A DNA stretch of 64,000 bases, from the NCBI GenBank assembly GCA_026008535.1, contig BRKX01000014.1, positions 39,252,506 to 39,316,505 on the forward strand, written 5' to 3'. Source of the DNA: Perilla frutescens. Lineage: Eukaryota > Streptophyta > Magnoliopsida > Lamiales > Lamiaceae. A program made the position numbers and the translations under genes. The notes below the pieces were generated by a model that ran no database searches, was not told where the DNA came from, and saw only the letters and a list, made by a program, of their open reading frames with translations. Positions 22,431 to 34,640 of this stretch are shown here, one piece after another. The first letter of the stretch is position 1. Every line of letters begins with the position of its first letter.

Positions 22431-25400
22431 CTATATTTGTTCCAACACAAAATCTGCCCACTCAAAATAAACTTCATCGATCTCCATTTGAGAATATGTC
22501 TGATTGTGAAACTATACAATAACAATAATAATCACAATACTTATTTATACTTTTGTGTAGAAAATAATAATGATAAATACAGATAGATAACAAACTTACA
22601 TGAGATTTCAGAGATATGGAACCCCTAATTGCAATCTCATCAATAATTTCATTCATGTAACGCATCACAAAAAACCAACATTGCTTGGAATCGGGTAGAA
22701 TTGGACCTGCTCAGAAAAATTAAGAAGTGAAATTCTACTTTTAATAATCTAATGCTACTAATGTTGTATTTATTTCAAATTGTACATACCCTAATAATTT
22801 CCCAGTGTGGTTATTTCTTGCCTCTCCATCCTATTTTTGCATTGTACATAACAATTGTCCTTCAAACCAAATATGAAAAAATAATAAATTGATTATTCAT
22901 ATCAAAGATTAATATTAAAATATATGGAAACTTCAAGAAAGTTGGGAAATCTTACTTGTTCACAGTTTGTGTCCAAGTGTCATTACGAATTCAGTGACAA
23001 AGAGGGTCAAACAAATATACGAACTCCTTATGAGGATCAATTACTTTGAGAATCCAATGGAGGATAATCCATATGACCTATTAGAAATAATTTAAAATGG
23101 CATAAACTATAACCTCAATTAATATTTGATATTCCGACTTACACTACATTGCATCACACTATTGCTAGTTGAGTAGTGGATACTTTCTCAATACTTTGGA
23201 ACAAAGCGCGTGCTCGATCATCTTGTGACTGCTTTGGCACATATGATACACTAAATGGATCCACAAATCGACATGCATCAATTCTGTCTTTCTCTACCAA
23301 TATTTTATATAAGTACCTGATTCATAAACAAATTAACCATATGATTAAATTCATAATCTATCCAGTACTATGAAAATTCTAGAAATTCAAACTATTTATA
23401 TTCATAAAATAATGACTACCATATGTACGCAGCTATGCAATCCCAGAAATGGGTTCTAATTCACAAAATGAGACTATGTCTTCAATATGAAGGTGGATCT
23501 CAAATTCACAGCCAAAGACGTCATCATCAAATGAAATAAGTATCCCTTCCCCATTTTTTAAATTTCTCTCACCATAAAGATACAACACCTTTAATGATGA
23601 CTTCAAAGAATCGTAGTTATTCACCATCCTCTTCTTAACCTCTTTGATCTCTTTCATTTTCTTTTTCTGAGACTTGCAATACCAAGAATACATATATAAG
23701 ATATACTATATGTGTGTGTATGTACAAGTAATAAGTTAGTAAGGATTAAAGAAAATGTTACCATTTCTTTCACTGACACAAAAAAAGTTGGCCAAGCAAT
23801 ATGAGATCCCTCTACATCACCCAAATTATGAGAACTATCCGAGATAGGATACGACAACAACATATCTGGGTCAATGACTTCATCAATTGCTACACATAAG
23901 TAGCCATCGGGAAATGGATTACCAGAAGGAGTAACCACTGTTCCATAAGCTACAATAGCTTTTGAAGAAGGTGATAACAATGATACTACTTTTCCCTATG
24001 TATTGAAAATATAATTAGATTAACACTAAATAATGATAAAGGTGCAATACATACTAAATAAATCATTATCAGTGAAGCATCTATTTCAGTAATTAGTTCC
24101 ACATCTTCAAGATTTTCATCAATCAAGTGAACATGTTGCTTGACAGAGCAACTTCCCTTCTCATCAGCTTCTTTTTGCTCTTCAAGTCGAGTAAGTCGTT
24201 CTTGTAACTGCATTAAGAGTAAATCTTGCTTGACAATATGTTTCCGTGCCTCCATTAATTCAATTTTTTCATTAGGTTTCAGGTCTTTTTCCTTTTCTCC
24301 AAACTGCTTGAAATATAGTGTAGGAGTAATATAACTTCCCAACCTTCTTCTAACACGACCTGAATGTTCAGGTTTTTCAAGTGCACGTGTAAACACATCT
24401 TCTCCCCATCCTTTAGACTTGAACTTTCCTTCTTTCTTTTGTTGTATGTAGTTATCCTTTCAATTAAACAACCCAAAGATTTAATAAATTTAGCAATTCA
24501 AAGATTTAATGAAAATTAAACACATAACATATTATTTGCTATCTTACTATCTTTTGAAAAGTATTCTTTAATTTTTATCTTCAATATCTCCACTTTTAAC
24601 CACTCGTGCCTTCTTCCACATGATTGCCCGATCAATTTCATCATCTTCATGTAATTCATCCTTCTACAATATTTACTAAACGTTAGTAATATATCATAAA
24701 AGAGTAATAAAATGTTAGTAATGTACCAATTGTTCACCCAGCCCTGCATAGCCTCGTCGTGAAATTCGGTATGAGAATTGATTCATCTTACATCTCTCTG
24801 ACTGTAAGCTAGTCAATTTCTACATTAATCATAGTAAAGGATTTAAATTAGACATTTGACTAAATGAATTATACATTCATAATCAAATAACTAACCTTAA
24901 AATCATCGGACATTCTACTAATTACACATTGTCTCCAATCTTTTTGACAAATCCCGCTTTCAGATGGCGGATTATTTAACTTATTTGTATTGTCTTTGTT
25001 GGGAAAAATATGTTTTTTATATAAACTTGATTTCCATTGTCTCCATTTTGTACATGCAGACTCAAAGCATTTTGTCTTCTAATTGTCCTCCACCTAATAT
25101 GACATCTATATAATCACAAAATCAGATTCATTATTATTACATGTTGTATGAAGTATGAAGCATATGAAGTATGAAGCATAAAATCAGATATACTAGTGAT
25201 CATATATTTAGAGGCTACTGATTAGTACGAAGTATGAACCTTAAACTGTATTGATTCTGGACAAATCAGATTACTCACCTTAACATGATCCCAAATCTTC
25301 TCTTTCACCTCTTTTGGAATGTCTTTCCAAGAGTTGTAACTTATCTTCACTTCTTTTCGAGCTAAAACACCAATATATGATTGCATTTCAGTTGCAACTG

Positions 25401-25602
25401 GACCATATGGTCATTGTTTACTATTAAATTCTACCACCTCCTTGATTCCTTTTGCCTTTCGCTTCGAGAGGGCATGTAAACAAATCTTTCCCATATTCGA
25501 TCTTTTTGTAGATTGTGTGTCTTTCATAGATTCTGTGTTTTTTGATTGAACACCAGACTTGGCACTTTCTTCTTTCGCCATAACCACAACCTGATGAAAC
25601 AA
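22431..25602 (-). CDS. CACTA element 2 second gene: Transposase_24-type protein with Ulp1-like (C48) protease region
   Basis: Exons can be followed on the minus strand. From about 25581 (MAKEESAKSG) the frame runs into ATEMQSYIGVLARKEVKIS and WKDIPKEVKEKIWDHV (25390-25290), then a basic block WRQWKSSLYKKHIF (about 25050), then RALEKPEHSGRVRRRLGSY (24385-24330) followed by a coiled-coil-like stretch, then VTPSGNPFPDGYLCVAIDEV...SDSSHNLGDVEGSHIAWP (23930-23790). These match the plant Ptta/En/Spm (Transposase_24) layout. Downstream are DPFSVSYVP (23270-23230), HWILKVIDPHKEFVYLFDPL (23050-22980) and QCWFFVMRYMNEI (22690-22640), the order of the His, Asp and Cys motifs of C48 proteases, and a last exon ending ...FEWADFVLEQI with TAG at 22431-22433. 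Gly after the Cys is replaced by Trp. No premature stop was noticed in these pieces, but exact splice sites are not proven. Role in transposition is inferred from family. Confidence 0.65.
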
Positions 25603-25903
25603 GGTAAAAAAAGTTACTATAAATTAGTGAATAAAATGCAATAATAAACAACAATCTGGAATAATAGGGAAGAAAATGCAATAATAAATTATTTAACTTA
25701 AACGAAATGCAATAATAAACTATAAGCAAGCTAGAACTTCAAATTATAACAATCTAGAACTTCAATATATAATAAATTGCAGACACGAATAATGTTCATT
25801 TCTAATATTGAGCATTGTTAACCCAAATTACATTACAATCCTCATGACCACATGGTGCTGCATTTTCATCTTCTTCATCATTTAAATTCGTAGTTGGAAT
25901 CCC

Positions 25904-28900
25904 CTAGGTAACAACTTGACGATTTAGCATAATCTCTTCCAGTTCTAAGTCATTAGTAACTTCATTGTAGTCTTGATTAGGACATTCAAGTACACCAGAC
26001 AATGTATGATCTTGAGGGTCTTCAACGTAGAACACTTGTTTAGCTTGACTTCTGAAAATAAATGAATCAAATTTGAATCCTATTCTATTTAGGTTGACCA
26101 ATGTGAACCCAAGGTCATCTACCCTATTAGTGCCATCTGCACTCAAGTGTTCGAGATTGTCATGATCTGTATGGCAATATCAAAGAACATAAAAGGTTTT
26201 GGTTATTCATAATTGAAGACCATATTTTGGACATTACTATGAGCATTCCGCTGCCAATCTGATTGAAGATCAATACATGTACTTAATCATGTTCATTAAC
26301 ATGATCATGAACATGGTTGTCCAGAGAGTTTCAAGATACGTGCCATGCTAAGATTCAAGGAGTCGAGGCTGCAAATTCAAGATGGACGTTTCAGAATAGA
26401 AGCTGCTTTGTTCGTGATGGAGATCAAAGAAGGAAAACATGAGTTCTATTCAAGGAAGGAATCTAAACTAGGGTTGTCCGAATTAATTAAGGAATATTTC
26501 CTTATTGAATTCAAAGTCAGATTAGGTCTTCTGATTACCTTGTTAAGGCTATATCTTTCATCTATAAATAACTTGGGAATCAGACTAGTTTAGATGGCAC
26601 ATACACGAATACACATAACTGATTTAGAGAGTCTAAAAGACTTCACATCTGAAGCATTAGGTATTCGGTATTGTTAGACTAGAGTTGATCTTTTGATCGT
26701 TGTTTTTCTAGTCTGTGTTTGAATCAGTTTCATACACACTTAGAGGGGTCTCGGAAGAGATTTTCTGTGGGAACTAGATGGATTTTATGTTGTGAGGAGA
26801 ACTCACAATTCAGTTCATTGAAAGAAGTTATAGTGGGTAGGAAAGGGGTCGAGTGACAGGAGGTCATTGTATAAAAGCCTTTGTAATCATACAATAGAGT
26901 AGTGGATTGTTTCTCACGGACTTGTGAAGTCCCTTTGACATAGATCAGTTGATCGAATAGAATTATCAACCCCGTGCCATTTACTTGCTTTCAGTTTATA
27001 TACTCTGACCTTACATGTTCACAAAAATATACATGTACTTGATGTTGAACATGTCCGCACAGTTTATGTAACTTCATACCCTAACAAAATTACTATCAAC
27101 CCAATCACATTTAAACATTACAACCTGAAAGACATTATAATCCAGCTCCCATATTTCCTTAACAATCCTATAAAACACCATGTCCGATACAATTAGTTTT
27201 TTATCCTTCGCACTAGCAACTTGCATTATCTTAGCCACAATGCTAACTCCTAAATTTTGAGTAGATAGAAAACGGTCACATTATTCTTTTGTATGATATG
27301 TAACTCCCTTAACCAAATAGCTTTGGTAGGTTAGAACGGTCTTGCTAGGTCCATTAGCCATCCACTTTAACCTCTCTGATGAAGTTTGTTCAAGCTGCAA
27401 AAATTATAAGTTAATATATGCTTATTTACAAATATAATTCTTAATATATTTAAGAATTACTATTTGAGACTTTCACGCACACGAAGCCAACTAATGAAGG
27501 ATTTATTATGTTCCTGTTGTAACCAGATTTCAGATCTAGCTTTCATAGAAAACTTTATCTTCAAATCTGCCTTATGCTTCCTGATCGAGTAAATGTTGGT
27601 AAGTGAGTTAAAACTTCCAATTTTTAAAGAATGAGATAATAGTGTTAGAGATCATACTCGATGTATTGATCAATCTCAATATCATTGGTCAAGACGTATA
27701 GATGTGCTTGATCTAACTCTTCATCATTGATTGTTAGGCATTGAGCACTTGATAAAGGTTTTGTTAGACCAACACAGATAGTGCTAGACGGGATTCCAAC
27801 AATGTGCACATTAGATAAGTGATGTGCGCAAAACTCCACTGCCTCTTCAACAATATAACACTCAACAATGTACCCTTCAGGTCGTGCACGATTACGCACA
27901 TAACCTTTGAGGATACTCATAAATCTCTCAAATGGATACATCCATCTATACCAAACTGGTCCACACAATTTCATTTCTCGTACAAGATGGACCACCAAAT
28001 GAATCATTATGTCAAAGAATGATGGAGAAAACTCCTTTTCAAGCAAACACAAAGTCGTAACAATATGTGTTTGCAGATCTTCCAACTTGGGTACTTCAAT
28101 AACTTTCTCACATAACACATTGAAGAATGAACACAACCGGGTTATAGTATACCTAACATGTTTAGGAAGAATACCACGAATGGTGACCAAGAGTAGTTGT
28201 TGCATTAATGTGTGGTAATCGTGTGACTTGAGCCCTCCAAGTTTCAAATCTTCAACTGATACAAGGCTGGCTATGTTAGATGAATAACCAATAGGGACCT
28301 TTATTCCACTTAAAGAGATGCAAAATTTTCTTTTTTCCTCTTTGCTTAAAGTGTGACAAGCAGAGGTAAAAATGTGCGTTTTTCTCCCACTTTTGGTGCA
28401 AGCTCAGTGCATACTCCCATATCCAAAAGATCCAATCTAGCTGTAATTCCATCCTTTGTCTTTCCTGGAATATCAAGTAACATACCAATTAGGCTTTCAC
28501 ATATATTTTTTCAATGTGCATCACATCAAGGATGTGTCACACATGAAGATGCTCCCAATACTCAAGATCATAAAATATTGACTTCTTCTTAAAACATGAT
28601 ATATCATCTTTCTTATCTTCTGTATCAGTTGACTTGAGTTTCCTAGATGATTCTCCATCATCCACTTTTGATTTCTTCGTAGCCTTTCTCTTTCCACATG
28701 ATTTACCAATCTCCTTTGCTTCTTTTGCCTTCATTTTTTTGCCTTGGTATCTCTCCATACACATTTGATGTTCTTGACTTTTTTAAGTATTTCACGACCA
28801 GTCAACACTCATGGGCCTGAGTTAAATTCTTGCTGACCATCAAATGCTCGCTTTTGCCTCCGATATAGATGATGTCTAGATAAAAATCTCCTATGTCCAG

Positions 28901-30228
28901 TGTATGAAATCTTTCTACTATGTGCCAAATACTTAGCACACGTTCCTTCACCACACACTGGACATGCTTGATATCCCTTCACGCTGCATCCTGATAAATT
29001 CCCATATGCAGAAAAAATCATTAATTGTCCATAAGAGAACATCTTTCGACACGAAACTCTCTTTGCGATAGACATCATATGCTTGGATAACCTTATCCCA
29101 TAATTATTTTAAATCATCAACTAACGGTGACAAGTAGACATCTATGTCATTTCCCGATTTTCTTGGACCAGAAATTAAGCAAGTGAACATCATGAATTTT
29201 CTTTTCATGTATAACCAATGAGGGAGATTATAAGTGACAAGTAGGACTGGCCAACAACTTTACTTAGAACTCATTGTGCTGTGTGGGTTAATACTATCTG
29301 CAGATAATGCCAATCTAAGATTACGATGCTCCTTCCAAAAATCTGTCCATTTATGGTCCACTAGCTTCCAGACTGCCGCATCAGCGGGATGACGTAGCTT
29401 CCCATCATGATTTCTTGCATCGGCATGCCAAGTTAACTCTTTACCTATCTCCTTATTTCGATACATTCTCAAAAATCTTGGAATAGGTGAGAAATACCAT
29501 AAGACCTTCGAAGGAATCCCAACATGTAACTCTTTTGTTTTGCCCATCTCTTTCCATCTTGATAGCCAACATGATGGACAACTGGTATCATCTTTGTATT
29601 CCTTTCTGTATAGAACGCAACCGTTGGGGCATGCGTGAAGTTTTTGATATGTTAACCCTAAGGCACGTAAGATTTTCTTTGCTTGATAAAGTGATGAAGG
29701 TAGCTCATTTCCTTCTGGCAGTATTTCTCTTAATAATCTTAATAAGGCAGTGAAGCTTGTATCACTCCATCCATACTTCGCCTTCAAGTTGTACAATTTC
29801 ACAAGTGCTAACAACCTTGTGAATTTCATATTACCATGATATAGAGGTTTCCCAGCATCCTCAACTAATTCCCTAAACTGAGTTGGGTTATCCTGATAAG
29901 TATTGCATGCGTCATCTACCATATGTACTGGATCCTCTTCCTTCTCAATATCTACTAGATTAGGTTCCAACATTACATCAACTTTATTTGAAAGTCCATC
30001 CTTTTTTCCATGAAATATCCATGTCTCATATGTTCGATCCACACCAAATGAACCCAAGTGTATCCCTATTGTGTAACTATTTGTCTTAAATAAATTTCCA
30101 CAATTTGCACATGGACATGGTATTTGTTCTGGATCAGTACAGTTTTGCAAAACAAATTGTAAGAAACGTTCTACTCCCTCCTCATACTCACGCGGTAACC
30201 TATGCTTTGACATCCATTCTTTATCCAT
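25904..30228 (-). pseudogene. CACTA element 2 transposase (TNP2-DUF4218-DUF4216), decayed
   Basis: The start MDKEWMSKHRLPREYEEGVE at 30228 is the transposase-associated domain, with CPCANCGN and an IHLGSFGV...WIFHGK continuation. TNP2 follows: LRLLREILPEGNELPSSLYQ, ACPNGCVLYRKEY and CPSCWLSRWK (to 29550), and LRLALSADSINPHS at the end of the first 330-codon frame (29260). Then the frame breaks: a TAA lies after VDDLK (about 29113), a frameshift near 29050, then ACPVCGEG (28950), and more breaks to 28300. DUF4218 is clear at 28247-27645 (SFFDIMIHLVVHLVREM, GPVWYRWMYPFERFMSILK). DUF4216 is in pieces: KEIWELDYNVFQVVMFKCDWVD (27160-27090) and, beyond an intron holding an LTR-like insertion, LGFTLVNLNRIG and QAKQVFYVEDP (26130-26010), with TAG at 25904-25906. 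Multiple stops make it inactive. Confidence 0.85.
26270..27050 (+). mobile_element. LTR-like insertion in an intron of the CACTA element 2 transposase
   Basis: The sequence between the two DUF4216 exons reads like a plant copia LTR on the plus strand: TATA-like CTATAAATAACTT near 26566-26578, a leader with GGGTCTCGGAAG and GTGAGGAGAACTCACAATTC, and GTGGATTGTTTCTCACGGAC near the end. The direct repeat ATACATGTACTT(A/G)AT borders it at about 26274 and 27029. Exact ends are uncertain and no internal retrotransposon genes are present, so a solo LTR is the likeliest reading. Confidence 0.5.
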
Positions 30229-30252
30229 TCTAAATAATAGCCTATAAAACAC

Positions 30253-31930
30253 ATATATTTATAATAAACCATCTTATATCACCCAAAAAAATAATATTGC
30301 TACAAATAGCATACAAACTTCGAATAAAATAACACAAAATGCATTCATATTCAAATATAAAAAATATCACATAATATCTTGATATATACATATTCAAATA
30401 TCACAATATCAGAAATATTTTGCTACATTAATATTACCATGTATCACAAATATCACAAACATCTTGCTTTATACATATTCAAATATCACAATATGAGCAT
30501 GATCTTGCTACATACATCTTAATATAACACAAGTATCACCAAAACAAAATAATCAAACATACCTTACACCAAAGCAAAAATCAAATATATTCAACCCCTA
30601 CTTCTTTCACAACAAATCCAGTCCCATGTTAGGTAGTATGGATAATTAACTCCAGCCAATTATGCTCTATTGCTCCCAACTCTGATAATATTAAAAAATA
30701 ATTACATTAAAATCAGATTATCACATTATAATTAAGTAAATAAATGGAGAATATTTACATACACTCAACTTGATAACAAACTCAAAACTTTCTAATACTT
30801 GGGTCGACTCAATTTGAGGAATAATTAGGAATGTCCTCCGGCCACTCTCAAATCAAAACACAGTAAGCCAAACATGACCTAAGTTAAAACTTCAAACACA
30901 TCAGTTTCTAATAAAACCCAATAATGTATGTAAGATATAATGGTGTAAATTAGTCAAATCAGCTCTAGAGCCACTCAAAAGCAAAATGAAATTCAATATG
31001 AAGTTATTTAGGTCGAGCTACAGTAAACACCCAACTTAATAATTGAGTCAAGCTACAGTTGATTTGAGTCAAATTAATCAAGCTTAAGTTATTTCATCTT
31101 TAAGAGTATATATTATACATCTTAGCATCAGTTTTCAAGATGAAAGGAGAAAGTGGGCTTTTTTTTTCAGTAGACATTTATCCTTCATAGAAGCTCTAAG
31201 GACGGGTATATGAATATTATGGAGAAGGATTGCGAGGTTGATAACAAGGGAAGAGAATGCCACAGCTTAATCGTAGTTCCACTTATGGCATTGATTGATA
31301 GATAAATAATATTTGAACTTTCAACAAGACATTACATTGAATGTTTCACTAGAAACTAATAAAGATATTGTACAAAGGTTGTTACAAACATTTAAATCCC
31401 ATGAAGATTGAAAAAAAGACTGATCAAAACTCGAGTAAAAAGAAAAGGAATTCGACCCGATACATTACACAACAAACAGATTACTTTTCGCACGAACCCA
31501 TCTGGTTGCTACCCAAAATCAAAACAAAAACCCTAGAATCCAACCCCCAAAAACACAACATGAGCATCGCAAATCAACATACCAGCAAAATATGAATGGG
31601 AAAAAAAACAGCAGGATTTTCTTATGACAAAAATAAAATCAAGAAAATAGGGAAACACAGACCTCAAATGGAGATGAACCGGTGAGAGACGGAGAGTGAA
31701 AACGACTAATAATTTCACATGTGTAGAACCGCTTGGCGTCAAGGAGAAGAAAAAGAAGGTGGAGGGCAGCACAGCGGGAGAGAAGAAGAAGAAGGGTGGG
31801 CAGCACGGGAGATTGAGAAAGAGAAGAAGGAGAAGAAGCGGTGGGCAGTGCGGGAGTTTGAGAAAATTAAGGATTTCATGTTTTACCTAAATTTTAAGTT
31901 TTAATTTGATTTTTATTTTTATGTTTCAAA
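30253..31930. other. 5' non-coding region of CACTA element 2
   Basis: This lies upstream of the minus-strand transposase. It is AT-rich to about 31690, then holds a strongly purine-rich plus-strand stretch (GAGAAGAAGAAG, 31740-31860), i.e. a pyrimidine-rich leader on the coding strand, with GGGCAGCACGGGAG-like units repeated three times. Small open frames here are low-complexity. Confidence 0.5.
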
Positions 31931-31939
31931 ATACATATA

Positions 31940-32321
31940 TTACTACGAATTTAATAAAACCGTAGATATGATATTTAAGTTTTATATTTTAATTATTTTT
32001 CTTATTTATAAATATTATTACTATAGTTATGTGTCAAGATCGTAGACATTGTGATCTGTTGAAATCTCTACGGATAATATCCACTCCGTAGTCTTATCAA
32101 TTGACATATGCCAATAGACTCTGATTTTTATCTCACCGTAGTTATAAGGAGAAAATTCACGCTCATACTCTACAAAAACCTATGTTACCGTAGTCGTGAG
32201 AAAAAAAAGCGCTCATACTCTACGGGACTCAAAAAAACTGTAGTGATTGAGTATCTTACTACTGTATTTTTGAAGAACCATAGTCTTAATTATGTAGAGT
32301 ATGAGTGGTTTTGTGGTAGTG
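31940..32321. repeat. Right terminal and subterminal repeat region of CACTA element 2
   Basis: Multiple ACCGTAG / CTACGG motifs, with CGCTCATACTCTAC twice (about 32160 and 32210), ending in the terminus GTTTTGTGGTAGTG at 32321. Confidence 0.85.
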
Positions 32322-33456
32322 CTTATATGCTTGAGGAGATTTCTATATTTTGTTCTCACTATTTCGAGGATCACATCCAAACTAGAATTCGAAGAGTTCC
32401 TCGAAATGATGATGGTGGAGAGTCGTCGGAGCATCCGCGAGTTTTAATTTTTTTACTATCCTGGTCGACCTCAGGGAGTCTCTAGAAAATGATTTCTCAC
32501 AGATGAAGAGAGAAATGAAATTCGGCTTTATGTTCTCTTGAATTGTTCGGAAGTTAGCCCTTTGTATAGGTAAGTGAGTTTCTATTCAAGTTATCATTTT
32601 AAACTATCAAGAAAATCATATAACTATATATTGCTTGATTACAGAACTTATATTGCATCTGTGAATGAGAGCAGCCAGAATTTCGTCGAATAGTTTTTCA
32701 AATATGTAAGTATTTTTAAGAAAATAGAATATTAAATATAATATAAAATGTGATATACATAATTGAAGCTTGTTTTGTTAGGTGCAAAACCTTGAGAATA
32801 ATGTCGATGATGAATTTCTAAAATTTTTGGCCCAGGGTCCGTCACAGCAAGTTGAGACTTATCTAATATATTTTGTGAACGGATATTGTTTTCATACATC
32901 TGCTTATGCAAAAAATCGAACAACAAATAATTCTGGAGTTGCTCTTAATGGAGAGCAGAGAGATTATCATGGGTTAGTTGAAGAAATATTGGTGGTAGAA
33001 TATGTTGGACTACCAATTAAAAGATTGACACTTTTCATTTGTAAATGATTTGATCCAATAGATAGAGGGACATGAGTTTGTCGTAAACATAGAATTGTTA
33101 AGGTCCACAAGACTAGAAGATACAAGGGCAGTGATACATTTATATTTGCTCAACAGGCTAAGCAAGCATATTTTACGCCATGGCTTAACCCTAACTCTAG
33201 TAAGAAGAATTGGCTTTCGGTGATTAAGACAAAGGTAAGAAACACAATTCAATCAACTGATGCTCCATTCCAAGATGATATGAACTGCGTGACTAGTGAA
33301 TTACCCATGTTGGAAGAATTTGATGTTACATTAAGAGATTTTACTCATTCGGGGGAAGAAGAAGAAGAAGAAGAAGAAGAAGAAGAAGAAGAAGAAGAAG
33401 AAGAAATATATAGTAGTGAAAATTCAGAAACTGATGAAGGAAATCATATGGATTGA
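32322..33456 (+). pseudogene. CACTA element 1 transposase, 3' portion (DUF4218 end and DUF4216)
   Basis: Immediately after the CTT duplication the frame reads YMLEEISIFCSHYFEDHIQTR, the continuation of the DUF4218 domain broken off at 21711. After an intron, DUF4216 appears: QQVETYLIYFVNGYCFHT (32850-32900), HGLVEEILVVEY and GLPIKRLTLFICK (32970-33045), a stop at 33046-33048 in place of the expected Trp after CK, then TFIFAQQAKQAYF near 33140. The C-terminus holds a run of about 17 Glu coded by (GAA)n and stops at 33454-33456. The order proves it is one gene with 19321-21711. Confidence 0.85.
33355..33405. repeat. (GAA)n microsatellite coding a poly-Glu tract
   Basis: About 17 GAA/GAG triplets within the last exon of the element 1 transposase. 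Confidence 0.95.
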
Positions 33457-33596
33457 TTAGAGGTTTTTAAAAATCTATTTATGATTTTATTTTGTAGTAA
33501 TAATTGATCTAATAATATTTATGTATGCATTATGTTAAAATATTATTTTTTGTTATTGATTGATGTTAATTCATCTATTTTAAATGTTTACAGATG

Positions 33597-34640
33597 GTGC
33601 GAAGTCAAGGTGGAGGTGCATGTAGAGGTAATCTTACACGATTACCAGGATCTTGATAAGGTACTACACTTACAGAGTCATCCCCTGGATTAGGATCTCA
33701 AGGAGATCGACGGGGTACTCCTACAACTTAAAGGGTAATCCCACAGCTTCAAGGGTACTCATTGGACTAGAATCTCAATGAGATCAATAGGGTACTCCTA
33801 CAGCTATAAGGGTACTTCCTGGACTAGAATCTCAAGGAGATCGATGAGGTACTCCTACACCTATAGAATCATCATATGGATCAAGATCTCGAGTAAAAAC
33901 TCCCACATCCCTTGGATCAGAATCTCAACGAGATACTCATTCTCCTACTAATGTGGGGTCACCAAGTACTCCAGTAAATAATGCCCTAATTGGTAATCAA
34001 ATTCCATCTCGTCAAAGTTCATCAGTCGTTCCATTAGGAGTGCTAGAGACTGGGGAGCCTTCTAGTAGGATGATGATATGGCCAAATAGAAATGAGTATT
34101 CTTTCAATTTGTTTCAATATTATATTTATATGGTAAAAAACTTATATATTTAGCTCTCTACATTGCAACAGGTTTTATCCTACTTAGGCAGTTAACAAAA
34201 TTTCGACTATTATAAAGGGTCAATATCCTGAGCCATGGATTGAGTGGAAAGAGGTCCCTTATGAGCCTAAGATGATGTGGTTTCAAGATTTTAAGGTATG
34301 AAGATATGGTTTAATTCTTTGTTAAACACACACACACACACATATATTTTTGAATTACTAACTACATTGTATACATGTGAAATGTAAATGGGATGAGTCC
34401 GACCATGATGGCATCGTTCGTATATGGAAGTAGAAAAGTGAGAAGATAATAAGAACTAGCTTTGAAGACATTCGTAGAAACAAAGCAAGAAGCACTTGGC
34501 TGGGAAGAAGTGTACTTATGGCTCTTAAAAGAAGATAGATGGATGATCCTCGATTCCAGGAGCAGTCTATACGAAATAGGAGGAATTCAACATCCAATAA
34601 GGATATTAGAGTGATTAAGAGCGGTGCTATTTCTATATAT
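33597..34640 (+). pseudogene. CACTA element 1 second gene (Transposase_24-type), decayed
   Basis: ATG at 33597 opens MVRSQGGGACRG and stops after 20 codons. Beyond this, repeated units related to GAATCTCAAGGAGATCGA and GGTACTCCTAC (about 33690, 33765, 33828, 33920) would code a Gly/Ser/Pro-rich repeat region but carry stops and shifts. 33953-34150 is open and leads to a GT...AG intron, then AVNKISTIIKGQYPEPWIEW and KMMWFQDFK (34190-34293), which match the start of the Transposase_24 domain. A last piece after another intron reads ESDHDGIVRIWK and then stops. The equivalent gene of element 2 is better preserved. Nothing recognisable follows about 34640, where the element is cut. Confidence 0.65.

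Larger units (their letters stand above)
21715..32321 (-). mobile_element. CACTA (En/Spm) element 2, full length 10.6 kb, nested in element 1
   Basis: The left end CACTACCACAAAAATGCTTA and the complement of the right end CACTACCACAAAACCACTCA share a 13-bp perfect inverted repeat, with ATACTCTA following in both. The 3-bp target duplication CTT is perfect (21712-21714 and 32322-32324), and removing element plus one CTT restores the reading frame of the DUF4218 region of element 1. Genes inside run on the minus strand: transposase first (30228 to about 25905), then a second gene (25602 to 22431). Both ends carry subterminal repeats. The match of ends and duplication shows this is a single insertion younger than element 1. 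Confidence 0.95.
16702..34640 (+). mobile_element. CACTA (En/Spm) element 1, interrupted by element 2, right end lost
   Basis: The left terminus is CACTACAAGAAAACAAGGC at 16702. About 450 bp of subterminal repeats follow, then a leader, then a TNP2-type transposase reading frame starting at 19321. It is broken at 21714/21715 by CACTA element 2 and resumes at 32322-32325 in the same coding region, followed by DUF4216-like and Transposase_24-like sequence to about 34640. Without the insertion some 7.3 kb of element 1 remains. No matching TTTTCTTGTAGTG terminus lies to the right, so the right end is deleted or too decayed. Internal stops and frameshifts make it non-autonomous now. Confidence 0.85.

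Noticed and set aside
23986..24396. Stand-alone coiled-coil protein gene
   Set aside because: It is an exon of the CACTA element 2 second gene: the RALEKPEHSGRVR motif and position between other Transposase_24 exons show this.
26345..26593. 82-codon plus-strand frame in the LTR-like insertion
   Set aside because: Within a putative LTR and intron of a minus-strand gene; no family resemblance.
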